Origin: Heterohyrax brucei
Taxonomy: Eukaryota; Chordata; Mammalia; Hyracoidea; Procaviidae
Length of the DNA: 64,000 bases
Assembly: GCA_028571685.1 (NCBI GenBank)
Contig: CM053162.1
Span: 5,894,001 to 5,958,000 of the forward strand
Direction of reading: 5' to 3'
The notes under the pieces: model-generated
Database searches by the model: none
Told to the model about the DNA's origin: nothing
The model's input: the letters and a program-made list of their open reading frames with translations, nothing else
Made by a program: the position numbers and the translations under genes
Shown here: positions 1 to 11,469 of the stretch, in pieces
Layout: every line of letters begins with the position of its first letter
Position numbering within the stretch: the stretch's first letter is position 1

Positions 1-340
1 GCCACAAGAAGACACAGCTACTCGAGTTACCCCAACCAAACCGAACACAGTCAAATGGACTGTGTTAGAGTTTTCAAGTCTGTAATCTTTATGGAAGCAG
101 ACTGCTACACCTTTCTCCCACAAAGTAGCCAGTGGGTTCAAATCATTGACCGGTCAGCAGCTGAGCCCTTTAAGAAATGTACCACAAGGATTCCTACTTC
201 TAACCTAATTATATCTAAACTCATACCCTTGATCACCAAGTTTTACTCTGTCCCTTCACACAAATATGGAACAATTTAACTTTGACCAGGGACACAGAAT
301 AAAGCCTTGGATGACAGCTAGGAATTGGTCCTATGAATGT
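1..340. other. No gene or repeat recognised
   Basis: A 74-codon plus-strand open frame at 55-279 has no recognisable family signature or supporting splice context. I treat it as chance. No repeat family is recognised. Confidence 0.5.
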
Positions 341-425
341 TCTTAAACGACTGTGTGACCTTAGACAAGTCAGTTAACATCTGAGTTTCATGTTTTCCCA
401 TCTGTCATATTAGAACGTAGTTCTC
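340..425 (+). repeat. MIR SINE fragment
   Basis: The core gactgtgtgaccttagacaa followed by 'gtcagttaaca' and a 'tttcccatctgtc' segment matches the conserved MIR core. It is old and diverged. Confidence 0.75.
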
Positions 426-600
426 AACACAGGGGTTCTCAACACTAGTGAGCAAAGAGGCACCTAGTGAATTTTTAAAAATAATGATGTTAAGGTCTTA
501 ACACAGATAAAAAGAATCAAAATCTCCAAGAGAAGGCCTCACTCAGCATCAGCATTACAAATAATTGTAAGTGCAACAGAGTTACGAATCACTGGCTAAT
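421..600 (+). repeat. MER5A-like hAT DNA transposon remnant
   Basis: The layout matches MER5A: 'ttctcaacactagtgagc' near one end, a central A/T-rich 'tttttaaaaataatgatg', and the inverted counterpart 'cgaatcactggctaa' at the other end. This is a non-autonomous hAT-Charlie element known from all placentals. The copy is diverged, so the subfamily is uncertain. Confidence 0.5.
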
Positions 601-734
601 TGATCTCTGAAGTGTCCACTAACACTGAAATGACCTGAGTGCATTCCTGAAGCTTGTAAACCCACTCCTAATTGGGATCAGTCTTTGCTAATAAAGGGAG
701 AAACACTGCCTAAGCACAGGCTGAGTAAAGTCAG

Positions 735-895
735 ACATTCTGAGTTCATATTCCAGTTCTGCTCTCACAGTGTGTGGCATCACAGAGGTTTCTACGTTTC
801 AGTTTATTCATCTCCAAAGTGAGAGTAGTAAAAACATATTATTTCATAAAGTTACTCTGGGTATTAAATGAAATAAAATATACAAAGTGTGTATT
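735..895 (+). repeat. MIR SINE fragment
   Basis: A diverged MIR copy: 'attccagttctgctctcac' stands for the usual 'cggctctgccactt', followed by 'tttcagtttattcatctcc' and 'gggtattaaatgaaataaa'. Confidence 0.6.
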
Positions 896-907
896 CTAAT
901 TATTAGC

Positions 908-940
908 TGCTACATGGCAAGCCAAGCCAAGTGCCCTCAA
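908..940 (-). repeat. AfroSINE 3' tail fragment
   Basis: The string gcaagccaagccaagtgccc is the reverse complement of the 'ggcacttggcttggcttg' tail seen on AfroSINE copies at 12.85 kb and 15.7 kb. Only the tail is left, directly next to an RTE 3' end. Confidence 0.5.
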
Positions 941-955
941 GTTTTCACTATATCA

Positions 956-2230
956 TGTTGTTATTGCTAGTTACCGCCAAGGCAGTTTTGACTCATACTG
1001 ACCTCACGTCCAACAGAAAGAAAGAAAACTACCTGGTCCCGTACCATCCTTATAATCATTGCTCTATTTGAGCCCATTGTTGAAGACACTGTTAGCAATC
1101 CATTTCATTGAAGGTCTTCCTCTTTGGTTCTGACCCTCTGCTTTATTAAACATGATGCCCTTCTCCAGGGACTAACCCCTTCTGATAGCATGTCCAAAGC
1201 ATATGAGACAAACTCATCACCCACAAGTCCAAGGGCACTCTGGCTGTACTTCAAACAATTTGATTCCTGTGAATTCCATCTGGTAAAATCCACATGTATA
1301 GAAGCTATTTATGTTGTTGAAAAAAGGTATTTATAATGAAGAACTCATTGGTTTAACAAAATTCTATCATGTCATCTCTGGCATCATTTCCATCTCCAAG
1401 TCCGTATTTTGCAACTACTGATTCTTCTTGGCTTACAACTTTCACCTTCTAATCCTCAGTAATTATCAATGCATCTTGATTACATGTTTGATCCATTTCA
1501 GACTGCAGAGGTTGATAAAAAATCATCAATTGCCTCATTTTTGGCATTAGTGGTTGGTACCTAAATTTGAATATCAGTTGTATTAACTGGCCTTCCTCTA
1601 TCACTGATGGCACTGTACCACAGAATAATTCTTTTTGACTATGAGTGTGATTCTATCCCTTCAAGTTGTCATTGTTGATATAGCAGACCATTACACTGTC
1701 TGATTCAAAATTGCCAGTAACAGTCCATCTCACGTCACTAATGCCTAGGATGCTGGTCTTCCTATATTCCATTTGATTTCTGATGACTTCCAGTTTTCCT
1801 GGATTCATACTTAGCACATTCTACATTCCAATTATTAATTGATGTTTCTTCTCATTTTTGAGTCAAGCCATATCACCAAAGGAAGGTCCCCAAAGCTTTA
1901 ATCCATTCAGGTCATTAAAGTCAACTCTATTTCAGGATGTAGCTCTTCACCACTCATATTTTGAGTGTCTTCCAACCTGAGGGGCTCATCTTCCAGTACT
2001 AAATCAAACAACGTTCTGCTATTATTCATAACCTTTTAACTTGCTAATTTTTTTTTCAAAAGTAGAGTAGTACCAGGTCATTTTTCCTAGTCTGCCTTAA
2101 TCTGAAAGTTTAGCTGAAATCTGTCCACAATGGGTGACTCTGCTGGTATTTGAAATACTGGTAGCATAGCTTCCACTATCACAGCAACACACAATAAATC
2201 ACAGTATAACAAACTGATAGGTGTGTGGGG
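956..2230 (-). mobile_element. RTE (BovB-like) LINE with large internal deletion
   Basis: Read on the minus strand this is an RTE non-LTR retrotransposon. 956 to about 1262 is its 3' end: the tail, the 'ccttctccagggactaaccc' segment and the region that encodes the ORF C-terminus. From about 1263 the sequence jumps to the 5' part, the endonuclease-coding region and 5' UTR, for example 'aattatcaatgcatcttgat' at 1461 and 'aatgcctaggatgctggtc' at 1740. The reverse transcriptase domain, roughly 1.8 kb, is missing. The frame carries many stops. The 5' end is near 2230. The 3' tail is the one shared with AfroSINEs. Confidence 0.85.
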
Positions 2231-2394
2231 CAAAATAGCATAGTTACAAATATTATCGTTACCTGGAGAATGGCTATCTGCTGCTCTCTTCCCACAGTGT
2301 CTCTAGAAGTACATTTTGGAGGAAGGGCCGTTCCAGTAGGACTGATGGTGTACTCCATCTAACTCCCCACTGATTCACCCAAGAGAATGACCAG

Positions 2395-2800
2395 TGTCTT
2401 AGCTTCCTGGAGCTTCCATAACAAATCATACCACAGCAAATTAAAACCACTTAGGTGACTTTAAAGAACAGCAATTTATTTTCTCTAAATTGTGGAGGCT
2501 GCTACTCTAACTACTAATTTGACCATGTTCATTCCTTCTGCAGTCGTCTGATTTCTGGCTCTGGCCTATAACACGTAGTGTCCCTTTGCTTATAGTCAGG
2601 TCCTCACCTATGTTCCACACCTCCCCACCCCCACTTAGAGTCAGTCTATTCTGCTCTTTTTTGTAAACCCCCACTCAGAAGCACCCTACTCCTATGTGAC
2701 ATCATTAACAAGGCAAAGTAAAACCCCTATTTCCAGAATCATATTTAAGGTACCTTCCTCCCGAATTCCTGAAGTTGTGCCCACTGTTGACCCATCTTCC
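2395..2800 (-). mobile_element. MLT1-like (MaLR) solo LTR, old
   Basis: It begins TGTCTTAGCTTCCTGG, followed by 'accttaggtgactttaaaga'-type sequence and 'gcaatttattttctc', the reversed MaLR 3' end with its polyadenylation region. The far end is not clear and is put near 2800. It is more diverged than the LTR family at 43.7 and 51 kb. Confidence 0.5.
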
Positions 2801-3217
2801 CTCTATGTTCTTCTCCTTTGTTCCCGAATAATCATAACATGTCCACTAAGTCTATGATCGGCTGCAAATTACTCCTGGCTCATAAACAGACAGAAACCTC
2901 TGCACACAGAAACACACACATCTCATTAGGGACAACGGAAACGGACACAGCACGTTTGAAACTCAACAAAGCCAAAGCCAAGTGCCATAGACACCTTAAA
3001 TATATTGTCTCCCTTCCCTGCATTATGCTGGAAGAGTGTGTTAACTGGGGTTGGATGCCATCCCCCCAGGGCAAATGACATATTTTGAGTTAAGAAGTTC
3101 AGTTCCAGGATGTGTTTATTAAGTGAAAAGAGGAAACAAAATAAAGAGGCCTATCTGATCTTATCCTCTCCATGACAGCAATGTGAGCTTAGTGTTGGAG
3201 GAAACCTTAGGTGTTAC
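2801..3217. other. No gene or repeat recognised
   Basis: Open frames on both strands (2818-3078 plus, 2880-3074 minus) overlap each other and have no family signature. I see no repeat family. Confidence 0.4.
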
Positions 3218-3690
3218 TTAGGAGACAGTGGGTCTGAGGTGACAGCAGAGGAAAAATAGAGGTAAGGAAGATGGAACTGTTAAAGGAGAAAAGAAACTAG
3301 GGAAGATCGAAGGATGTGAAAGGGTACAGATGAAAACAGGGAAATGGATGACAGTAGAAGAGAAGACAAAGAAAATGTACTGGGGGAGCAGGGAAGACTC
3401 TAGACAAACATTAGAAAATGGTGCCTGAGGGTCCAACAGGGGAGGAAGAGCAGTATCGTCAGCATGAAGACCAGTGCTGGTGGCATGACAGAGTGTGGGT
3501 CAGATGAGAGAGAGCTGGAAGAACAAAACAGAGGAGACTCAACAGAGGGAGGAAAAAAGATGAGCAACTGCAAGAGGCAGAAGACAGCCAAGAGAACACG
3601 CAGCAAGACAGGGGAGAATCTCGTAAGATCAAATGAAAGTCTGGAGGAGACAGATGGAAAGTTACAAAGTGCAAGTGAGCCGCCCATGTG
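3218..3690 (+). repeat. Purine-rich (GA-rich) low-complexity tract
   Basis: About 470 bp of the plus strand is dominated by A and G ('gaggaaaaatagaggtaagg', 'gaggaagagcagtatcg', 'gagggaggaaaaaagatgag'). The bias lowers stop codon frequency on the minus strand and explains three overlapping open frames there (3218-3436, 3400-3687, 3459-3716), which are low-complexity Ser/Phe/Leu/Pro strings and not a protein. Confidence 0.65.
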
Positions 3691-3999
3691 AAGGAGGGGA
3701 CATAATCTCTCTCCACACAGATTCAGCCATAGTCTGATGTGGTAGCTTGGAAGTCACACTGGAGAATCAATTATTTAAGGTTTGCCTGAGGTTAACACAC
3801 AACATGAGAACTTGGCTTTGATATGGCCTCCTCTTAACCTAGGGGAACTCTGGCCGTCAAGGACGAGGCCAGATAAGCATGACGGATCAGAGGGCTACCA
3901 GATGTAGTCTCCCAATAACTGATATTATGCAAGAAATCACCTTGAGTACAGGCTTCTCTTCCAAATCTGGGCTTCTGTTTCCCGCAGGATGATTCCATG
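3691..3999. other. No gene or repeat recognised
   Basis: I see nothing recognisable in this stretch. Confidence 0.35.
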
Positions 4000-4485
4000 C
4001 TTCACAGCGTGCCTTCCAGACCTTCATGCTCTAGGTCCTGCTCACCACTCAATTTCACTCTCACCACCTGCTCCTCTTCGCACTTTCAGCACCACTTCAC
4101 ATTCTCTTCCATTTCCCATCTAGAAGAGTTCTCTACTCCAGCTAGAATAGTCTATCTTCCCTACCGTACCTCCCTAATCCTGTTCAGCTCTGAGCTCAGG
4201 CAAAGCTCACTGTGCAATTGCCTATGGCTCCAAAAGCAGAAGCCTCCCAGTCCAGGCCACATGGCAACTTCACTACCTCTACCTCCTGTGCTATCTGCTT
4301 CTCTTTGTCATCACCTCTCCTTCTGTGCTGCCTAGCCAGGCCCTGCTACTTCCCTTTGTCACCCTAGAATATTATTTCTTTACGAGTGGGTATCTGCTTT
4401 CTGTGCTCCACCTAAGTCTGAGATGATACCTGGTACACAGTAGGAAAGGAATGCAATAAATACAGTGCATAAATAAGTGGTAAGT
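4000..4485 (+). repeat. L2 LINE fragment including 3' end
   Basis: The 3' end 'gatgatacctggtacacagt' followed by 'aggaaaggaatgcaataaat' matches the L2 terminal 'gcacatagtaggcgctcaataaatg' pattern. The upstream pyrimidine-rich stretch (4000-4340) reads like the L2 3' UTR. The 112-codon open frame inside it (3997-4335) is therefore not considered a gene. Confidence 0.55.
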
Positions 4486-5760
4486 GAAAGAATGAAAGGC
4501 TTGAGTAGCAGGCAAGGTGTGGGTTGGTGTATGTTTGGTGTGACAGACAGCAATGACCCTGCCACAGCGCTCTTTCTGTTGCCAGATCAGCTGGCTATCT
4601 AGACTGGGAGAGTAGTGTACATTTTCCTTGGGCACTATCTGTCACCAATATAGCAACAATTAAGACTCACTGAGATTCTAAGGACTTCTTTTAACACGGA
4701 AAATTCTCTATCACTTGAGCTGCACAAGTGAGTAGAAGGAGCTTTCAGGATATGGTTTCAGTGGGTCCCAAATGGGCTGAGTGCTGCCCCACCCAGAGAG
4801 GTAGGATGGCCGTGTGGGCCTGAGCATCTTTGTATGCAGCAAGTAGGGCTGAAAGCTCAGACTCTTTAGGAACAATGTTAAGACAAAGTATACTGACCCA
4901 CTTTAGTGAACTGCTCTTCTTTTTGTCTGTTTCTCATTTTTCATTTGAAAAATATAGCAACAAGCTCAGGGAGATGAAAGCCACACTATAATTAGACACA
5001 TGGAACTAGCCTGCTACCTAATTGGATGAAACAACTAATGAGGATGAGCGTAATTTAGGATTTGATAAAAGAGGTGTTCTCTATCTGACTCACATCAGCC
5101 TCTGGTCCTTCGCTCCTTCAGATCAACCCTGCCCAAGAATTCCAGTCCCACTAACATAAGGATTCACAACCCCTACTTCTCCCTGAGAGATTAAATAAAA
5201 TGTTCCTTAGGAGATTCTGAGACAGGTAGCAGGAATGGATGGTCTGACATCATTTTTTAGTATCAGACTTTTCTCCGAACATTCTATTTTCACTCTTACT
5301 TCCCAATTCCTTCTCCTATTTAAGGAACTTCTGGTACTTTATCCTTTCTTACCCTATTTTATTTTAGGTTTTATCCTTTTTTTCATACCCCAGGGTAAGC
5401 CTCATCTCTCAGTGATCTGATTTCATTTCAATAATCTAAATGCCATATTCTCAGACTCCCAAATTGAAAGACGGTGGCACAGTTTTCCCCCTACTTTATA
5501 AATGCATACACCTGAAATTTTCACAAAAGTTTTAATAGTAAATTCCAGTTCTTCTCAATTTTGACTTCCTGAAATGCTAAGGAGGATGCATGTCTGCTTG
5601 GAATATGAGGACCTCAGACAACTGAGAATAGTGGCTACTGGCTGTCACCTCTCCCCACTGCGCACGGCTTTCAGGCTCCCAGCTCGAACACTTGGCTGCA
5701 GTATTGGAACAGCCGAGTCAGGGACAGGTAGCACAGTATAAATTACGTTCTCATTCTATC
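4486..5760. other. No gene or repeat recognised
   Basis: Ordinary AT-rich non-coding sequence. No repeat family, splice-flanked open frame or RNA gene is recognisable. Confidence 0.35.
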
Positions 5761-5764
5761 TCAG

Positions 5765-6030
5765 ACTGCAGCCTACCCCCCAACCCCAGAAATTCATCCT
5801 GTGCTCTGACTCCAAAAGTCTTCCTAAAACATAAACTGTATCATTTTCCACTTTACAATCTTCCTGGTTTTGCCAGCCCCTCCATGATGAAACGTCACCT
5901 TCTGGGAATGTCAGAGATCTTTTCTACCCTCCCTGTCAGCCTTGTGTGTACTGCTCCCACAACTGGTACATTTTCCCCTGTCCGTTGGAGGAGTTCAAGC
6001 CCTTTCATTGTGTAGTCCTCCTTTGGTCTG
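5765..6030 (+). repeat. L2 LINE fragment
   Basis: The run 'cttcctaaaacataaactgt' with 'atcattttccactttacaat' and 'cttcctggttttgccagccc' follows the L2 3' UTR order. Diverged, moderate support. Confidence 0.4.
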
Positions 6031-6249
6031 GATGACCAGCTTGCTACGAAAATCCATCCTATAAAACTCAGTTAAGGGACAGTTAGTCTGAGAATAGGGT
6101 GGTCAAATCACTTTCATAAAATAACAGAGAAAAGTTCACCATCTCACATGTAACTGACAACACAGCAAAGAAACAGTAAACATGGAAAAAATGATAACGT
6201 TCACCTAAAAAACAGCCAAACAAGGCAAGTCTTTGTTTTTTTTTTAATG
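6031..6249. other. No gene or repeat recognised
   Basis: A short A-rich stretch ends in a T-run at 6235-6245. Nothing else is recognised. Confidence 0.3.
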
Positions 6250-6740
6250 TATTCAAAAATATGTAAATGAGGGCCTACTATGTGTCACACATGTCCTAGT
6301 ACTGCCATCAGTGTCAAAACAGGCCAACTTGCTACACTCATGAAACATGTGTTTTAGTGGGGGTGAAGCAGACATAACATGTAAACATGTGAGGGAAGTT
6401 ATGCCATTGATAAATGTTATAAAGAAAACCAAAGCAAGAAGGATGGCTAGGAGCTGATGTGGTAGGAGTCTACTAGAACATCCGGGTGGACAGGAAATAG
6501 GGGCTACCAAGTTAGGAGGTGAGGACAGAGGGGCCAGAAACCAGATAATATGGAGCATTTTAGGTCATGGTAAAGACTTTGGATTCTACCTAGGTGAGAC
6601 AGGAAGTGACTGGAAATTAAGATCATGGGAAAGATAAAATCTGTAAAGAGTACTTCCAGGGAGTATGAACAATACATTATAGGAGCCAGCCAAGCCAAGT
6701 GCTGGAAGCAAGAATAAAATAAATGAGGTTAGTTGGGTAG
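6250..6740 (+). repeat. Ancient mammalian LINE (L2/L3/CR1 type), first part
   Basis: Landmarks 'gggcctactatgtgtcacac', 'cctagtactgcc', 'gtgttttagtggggg' and 'ggtcatggtaaagactttgg' occur in the order of a common old mammalian repeat that I assign only to L2/L3/CR1 grade. It appears to continue after the LTR at 7236-7390, so the LTR landed inside it. Confidence 0.5.
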
Positions 6741-7235
6741 TGTCATAGATTGAATTGTATTTCCCAAAAAATCTGTAGCAATTTGGCTAGGCCATAATTC
6801 CCGCTGTTGTGTGATGTTCCTCCACGTTGGAACACCTGCCCCTATGATGTCAATGAGGGTGGATAAGTGTTGCTGGGTTGATGGGGCAGGGCTTAACATG
6901 TGAAATTGTTTTGCATTTTGAGGCAGTCTCTTGAGATAGAAAAAGAAAGGGATACAACAGAGATTTAGCAGACTTCATACCACCAAGAAAGCAGTCCTGG
7001 GAGCTAAGGGAGTCCCTTGGAAAGGACCCAGGCACCTGCACTCTCAGAAGCTTCTAGTCCAGGGGAAGACTGACAACAAGGCCCTTCTCTCAGTGCCCGA
7101 AGATAAGGCGTTTCCCTGGAGCTGACACCTTGGATTTGGACTTTCAGCTTACTGGACTATGCCAAATAAAATTTATCTTTTAAAAGCCATCCACATGTGA
7201 TATTTTTGTTAAAGCAGCACTAGATAACCAGAACA
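6741..7235 (+). mobile_element. Solo LTR of MLT1-like (MaLR) family, copy 1
   Basis: It starts TGTCATAGATTGAATTGT and ends AGATAACCAGAACA, with the TG...CA ends of an LTR. Near the 3' end 'caaataaaatttatctttt' supplies a polyadenylation signal and is followed by 'aaagccatccacatgtg', shared with the copies at 35.1 and 43.7 kb. The flanking five bases (ggtag and tgcaa) do not match, so the insertion is old or an end is misplaced. It has no internal region and is one of six copies in the window. Confidence 0.7.
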
Positions 7236-7400
7236 TGCAAGTATCTGTAAAGCACTGCTGAATAAAACTATAGTGGCTTGGGACAGGGTAGTAGGTCTGA
7301 ATGTGGGAGAAGTGCAAAGACTGAGGATAGATCTCAAAACCAGGGAAATATGATAGATATGCTCAAGGCAGAAGGAAGAGTATGAGAGAAAGAAAGAGTT
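7236..7400 (+). repeat. Ancient mammalian LINE (L2/L3/CR1 type), second part
   Basis: The segment 'agtggcttgggacagggtag' with 'taggtctgaatgtgggagaa' fits the continuation of the element interrupted at 6741. Confidence 0.4.
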
Positions 7401-7415
7401 AGCACTGACTCTGAA

Positions 7416-9485
7416 TATTTTTTTAATGCGATTAAGTGAAAGTATACAATCCAAATTAAATTTGTATACCCACCTATCTGCAGCTCCTTCTGCTCTTCTT
7501 GAAAGTGACACCACATTCCTGTTTTTGTTCTATATATGTCATATCCTCTTAATAATCTCCTGTCCCCTCCTCTCCATCCTCTCCTCTCCCTTCTAGTAAC
7601 AGGCCAGTAGGACAGCTTCTTATAGATGCAAAGAACCCTAAAGTACACACACCATATGGTCACATTGTGTCCCGGAGTTCGGTCCATTTCTGTCCAAAGA
7701 AACGTTTTCCTGGTCAGGGGCAGCAGCAGGTCTAGGGGTCATGCCCCCAGGAAAACACCCAGGCTGCTGGACCATCAAGTGCGGTCTTCTAGTGGAGGTC
7801 TTGAGGTGCACTCCTCTTTTATTCATGTTGCCACTAGGACTCAACATTATGTGCCCTATCACAGCTGTCTTCGGTGGTGGCCAGGCACTATCTTGTTCTT
7901 CTGGCCACATGTTGACACACTCTCCCATTCACATGGGTCCTTCTGTCTCCTGGGCTCATTTCTCTTCATGTCTTTTTTGCTCTTGGTAATCATCTGTCCC
8001 AATGAACTGGGACCATTTGGTGTACCTCAGATGGCAGCTTGTTAGCTTTTAAGAGTCCAGATGCCATTCACCAATATGGGATGCAGAAGAGTCTCTTAGC
8101 AATAGGCTAGTTATGCCAATTGGCCTCAATGTCCTCTGACAGCATGGTCCCCAGACTCCCACCCTTGTTACTCTATCCTTGCAATATTGTGTTAAGATTA
8201 GAAGAGTTTTCAGCTTATGTTAAAGTTCAGTTAAGTTGATCTACTTTCTACTGTGTGCTGTTACTCCTTTCACACAACCAAATTTCTACCAATTATCTAA
8301 TCCATAAGCACCGCTCTCCCTCTCCCATCCTTGTTGCTATCAAAGAGTCTTTTCTTCTGTATATGAGTCTATTTTTTAAGCCCTTATAGCAGGGGTGCCA
8401 TGCAATATTTGTCCTTTTTCTGCAGACTGATTTCACTCAGCAGGAAGTCTTCCAATTGAAACCACGTTATGAGATGCTTCTAAAAATCACCGTTGTTCTT
8501 TATCATTGCATGGAGTTCCACTGAGTATATTTACCATAGTTTGTTTATCCATTCCTCTGTTGTTGGGCATCTGGGTTGATTCCACCTTTTTGCTACTGTG
8601 GACTGTGCTGCAGTAAACATTCATGTGCATTTATCTGTTCATATGACAGCCTTTGTTTTGTATGATGAAGTCCAAACAGTGGGACTACTGGATCAAACGG
8701 TCTATCTATTTCCAGCTTTTTAAGAAAAGCTCCAGATTGCTTTCCAAAGAGGTTATACCATTTTTCAATCCCACCAGCAGTGTAGGAGAGTTCTGTTCTC
8801 TCCACAGCCTCTCCAGCATTTGCTGTTCTGTGTTTTTTGGATCATGGCCAACCTTGTTGGGGTGAGATGGTATCTCATTGTAGTTTTGATCTGTATTTCT
8901 CTGATAACTAAAGATAGCGAGCATTTCCTCATGTTTCTCTTGGCTGCCTGGATGTCCTCTCTGGTGAAGTGTCTGAGCATCTCCTTTGCCCATCACTTAA
9001 TTCGGTTATTTATCTTTTCTTGTTGATATTTTGTAGTACCTTGTAGATTACGGAGATCACATGTCAGTTTGACATGTAGCTGCCAAATGTTTTTTCACGT
9101 TCTGTAGGTGGGCTTTTAACTCTTTTGATAGTCTTTGGGTGACCAAATTGATTCTTAGTAGTTCCCATTTATCTATTTTCTGTTGATTGTGCTTTGTCAG
9201 ATTTTGAAATCTAAGCTATATATTAAAACTTCCATTGTTGACTCTATTTTCTCTTGCATGTTCTTTATCATTTTAGGTTTGATATTTAGGTCTTTGATAC
9301 ATTTTCAGTTAGTTTTTGCATGAAGTGTGAGCTATGCATCTTGTTTCAGTTTGGGGCAGATGGATATCCAATTTTGCCAACACCATTCATTAAAGAGACT
9401 GTTTTTACCCCATTTTACAATCTTAGGCCTTTGTTGAATATCAGCTGTTCATAAGAGAATGGTGGCATCTCTGGGGTCTCAATTC
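7416..9485 (-). mobile_element. L1 LINE, 5'-truncated 3' end, minus strand
   Basis: A T-run at 7416 is the reversed poly(A) tail. 7416 to about 8430 is the lineage-specific 3' UTR of about 1 kb. From about 8440 the minus strand encodes the ORF2p C-terminus: an open stretch at 8765-8980 reads FTREDIQAAKRNMRKC and CWRGCGENRTLLHCWWD, the cysteine-rich end of L1 ORF2p. It carries frameshifts, and homology fades near 9485. The 139-codon plus-strand frame at 7626-8045 lies antisense in the 3' UTR and is not a gene. Confidence 0.9.
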
Positions 9486-9819
9486 TGTTCCACTGGGACT
9501 CTGAAATTTTTATAAGAGCTAGTGGAAGAAAGAGGTTGTGTTTATTGTATAAGAAACTAAAACGAAGGAGGTTTAGAGTTGGGATGACATTCAAGAAAGA
9601 TGGACAAAATCCAAAGGATGGACACTGCAAATTTTGGTTTGAGATATATGTATATAAGACAATGGATTTGAAACTCAAGTACCAGAACTTCCTCTCCAGT
9701 TGATATGACACTGGGCTCGGCTTTAGCACTTTTATTTTCAACTCTAGCCCTACACCCCAAACCAAACATCTTAGTCCAGAGCCAGACAGAATTAAAATAG
9801 TATTTTGATATACCCTTTC
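9486..9819. other. No gene or repeat recognised
   Basis: It may still contain decayed L1, but I cannot align it. The minus frames at 9415-9765 and 9557-9769 have no family signature. Confidence 0.3.
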
Positions 9820-10640
9820 CTGTCCTGTACCATATAAATTTGCATGCTCACCTATATGCAGCTCCCAGCTCCCACCCTGCCCGGTGACAGCACAGCCCTC
9901 CTCTCTGCTCCATACGTGTCCTATCCTCCCAACAGTCTCCTACCCTCTCCTCTCCACTCACTCCCGTATCTCCAGCAAGAGGTCAGCAGGATGACATCCT
10001 ACAGATGAATAGAACCATAAAATTTCCACAAGATACAGTCACTCTGCATCGCCAAGTCCAATTCATCGCTGTCGGAAAAGTTGATCTTCATTATGATTTA
10101 TGGGCAGCAGCAGCATCAGGGCCAGGGGCCATGCTCCCAGGGGAACTCCAAAGAACTTGGACTATCAACTGCAGTCTTTTATTGAAGATCTCAGGGTACA
10201 ACCCTATTTATTCTCCTGTTGCCAGTGAGACTCCACTTTGTGAGCTCCATTGTGGCTATCACTGGTGGCGGCTGGGCACCATCTGGTTCTTCTCATCACA
10301 AGTCAATATAGAGACCCACTCACGTGGGTCCCTCTGTCTTCTGGGTTCTCTTTTCCCCATGTCATTTTTGTCCTCAGTGATCACCTGTTCCTGTTGAGTT
10401 GGGAACCATTTGCTGTACCCTCCGATGGCAGCTCGGCAGCTTTTAAGATTCCAGACGCCACTTACCGATGAGCAGTGCAGAGAGTCCACATTAGCAAAAC
10501 GTTAGCTGTGCCAATTGGCCTCGATTTCACTTGACAGCATGGTCCCTGGCTCCCCACCCCAGCTACTCTGTCCTTGCAGTATTGGGTTAAAAGGGAAGGA
10601 GTAAGGTGTACAGTCTTAGTTTTTAGCTTTTGGATTATGT
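9820..10640 (-). mobile_element. L1 LINE 3' UTR, minus strand
   Basis: The order of blocks is the same as in the L1 3' UTR at 7416-8430: 'cacctatatgcagctccc', 'tcctatcctcccaacagtct', 'gtcagcaggatgacatcct', 'atggcagctcggcagctttt', 'gtgccaattggcctcgat'. The copy is 5'-truncated within the UTR and has no ORF2 sequence. The poly(A) is not obvious at 9820. Confidence 0.8.
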
Positions 10641-10864
10641 TATCACCTGTTTTAGGACAACAAGCTGATACCATACACGAAAAGGGTGGTCTTCCGAAGA
10701 GGTTCCTTAAAGAAAACAAGTAGAATAATAAAAACAAACATCTGTCCCAGAGGTAGCCTCATTACAACTCTCAGTGACAAAACCTAATTTCTAGCAGAGT
10801 TAGAATACCAATTTTTCTACTTCTTGCCATTTTTTTACAGAAATGGAAAATATTGAAGGCCAGC
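10641..10864. other. No gene or repeat recognised
   Basis: I see nothing recognisable in this stretch. Confidence 0.3.
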
Positions 10865-11330
10865 ATAGTCATCTCTTGTAACGGATGTAACAAATTACTA
10901 CATACTTGGTGGCTTAAAGCAGCATAAGTTTATTCTGGAAGCCAGAAGTTCCAGCTGACTTTCACTAGGCCCAAACTAAATGGGCCTGACATGTTCCAGA
11001 AAGATCTGTCTTCTGCATCTTCCAGACATTGGTGGCATCCACAGCTCTTTCGCTTGTGCCAGTATCACCCCAATCTTCCAGGCCAGGATCTTTGAATCTC
11101 TCTGTCTGCTCAATCTTCTCCTCTGTATGTTTCTGGATCAAATTTCCCTTTGCCTCTCTCTCAAAACGATGCATGTGATTGCATTTAGGATCCATACAGA
11201 TACTCCAGGATCATCTCTTTATCTCAAAATCCTTAATTCACATCTTCAAAAATGCTACCCTGTGAATGCAAAATTCACAGTTTCCAGAGATTAGGACCTG
11301 GTATCTGTGTCTACCACAGTCTCAATACAC
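10865..11330 (-). mobile_element. MaLR/MLT-like LTR or related old repeat
   Basis: 'acaaattactacatacttgg' then 'tggcttaaagcagcataagt' and 'ttattctggaagccagaagt' match the reversed 3' part of MLT-type LTRs, and 'atctcaaaatccttaattca' near 11220 matches the other end. The exact family is uncertain. Confidence 0.5.
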
Positions 11331-11469
11331 AGTGAAATTTTTATTTAAGGATTAAATAAAAGTAGGAGGGAGAAGATGAGGAGACGAAGGAGAAAGGGAA
11401 AAGAAATAACTAGCACTGCTGCTGCTGTTGCTGCTGCTTTACAGTCCACTAATCACCCAGCAGATAGTA
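11331..11469. other. Short purine run and CTG-like triplet
   Basis: A GA-rich run (11365-11405) is followed by an imperfect triplet string 'gctgctgctgttgctgctgc' at 11416-11435, about seven units with one interruption. Confidence 0.6.

Noticed and set aside
3218..3716. Three overlapping minus-strand open frames
   Set aside because: They are low-complexity products of a purine-rich tract, without any family signature.
7626..8045. 139-codon plus-strand open frame
   Set aside because: It lies antisense inside an L1 3' UTR, and homologous positions in other L1 copies (26102-26299 and others) are broken differently.
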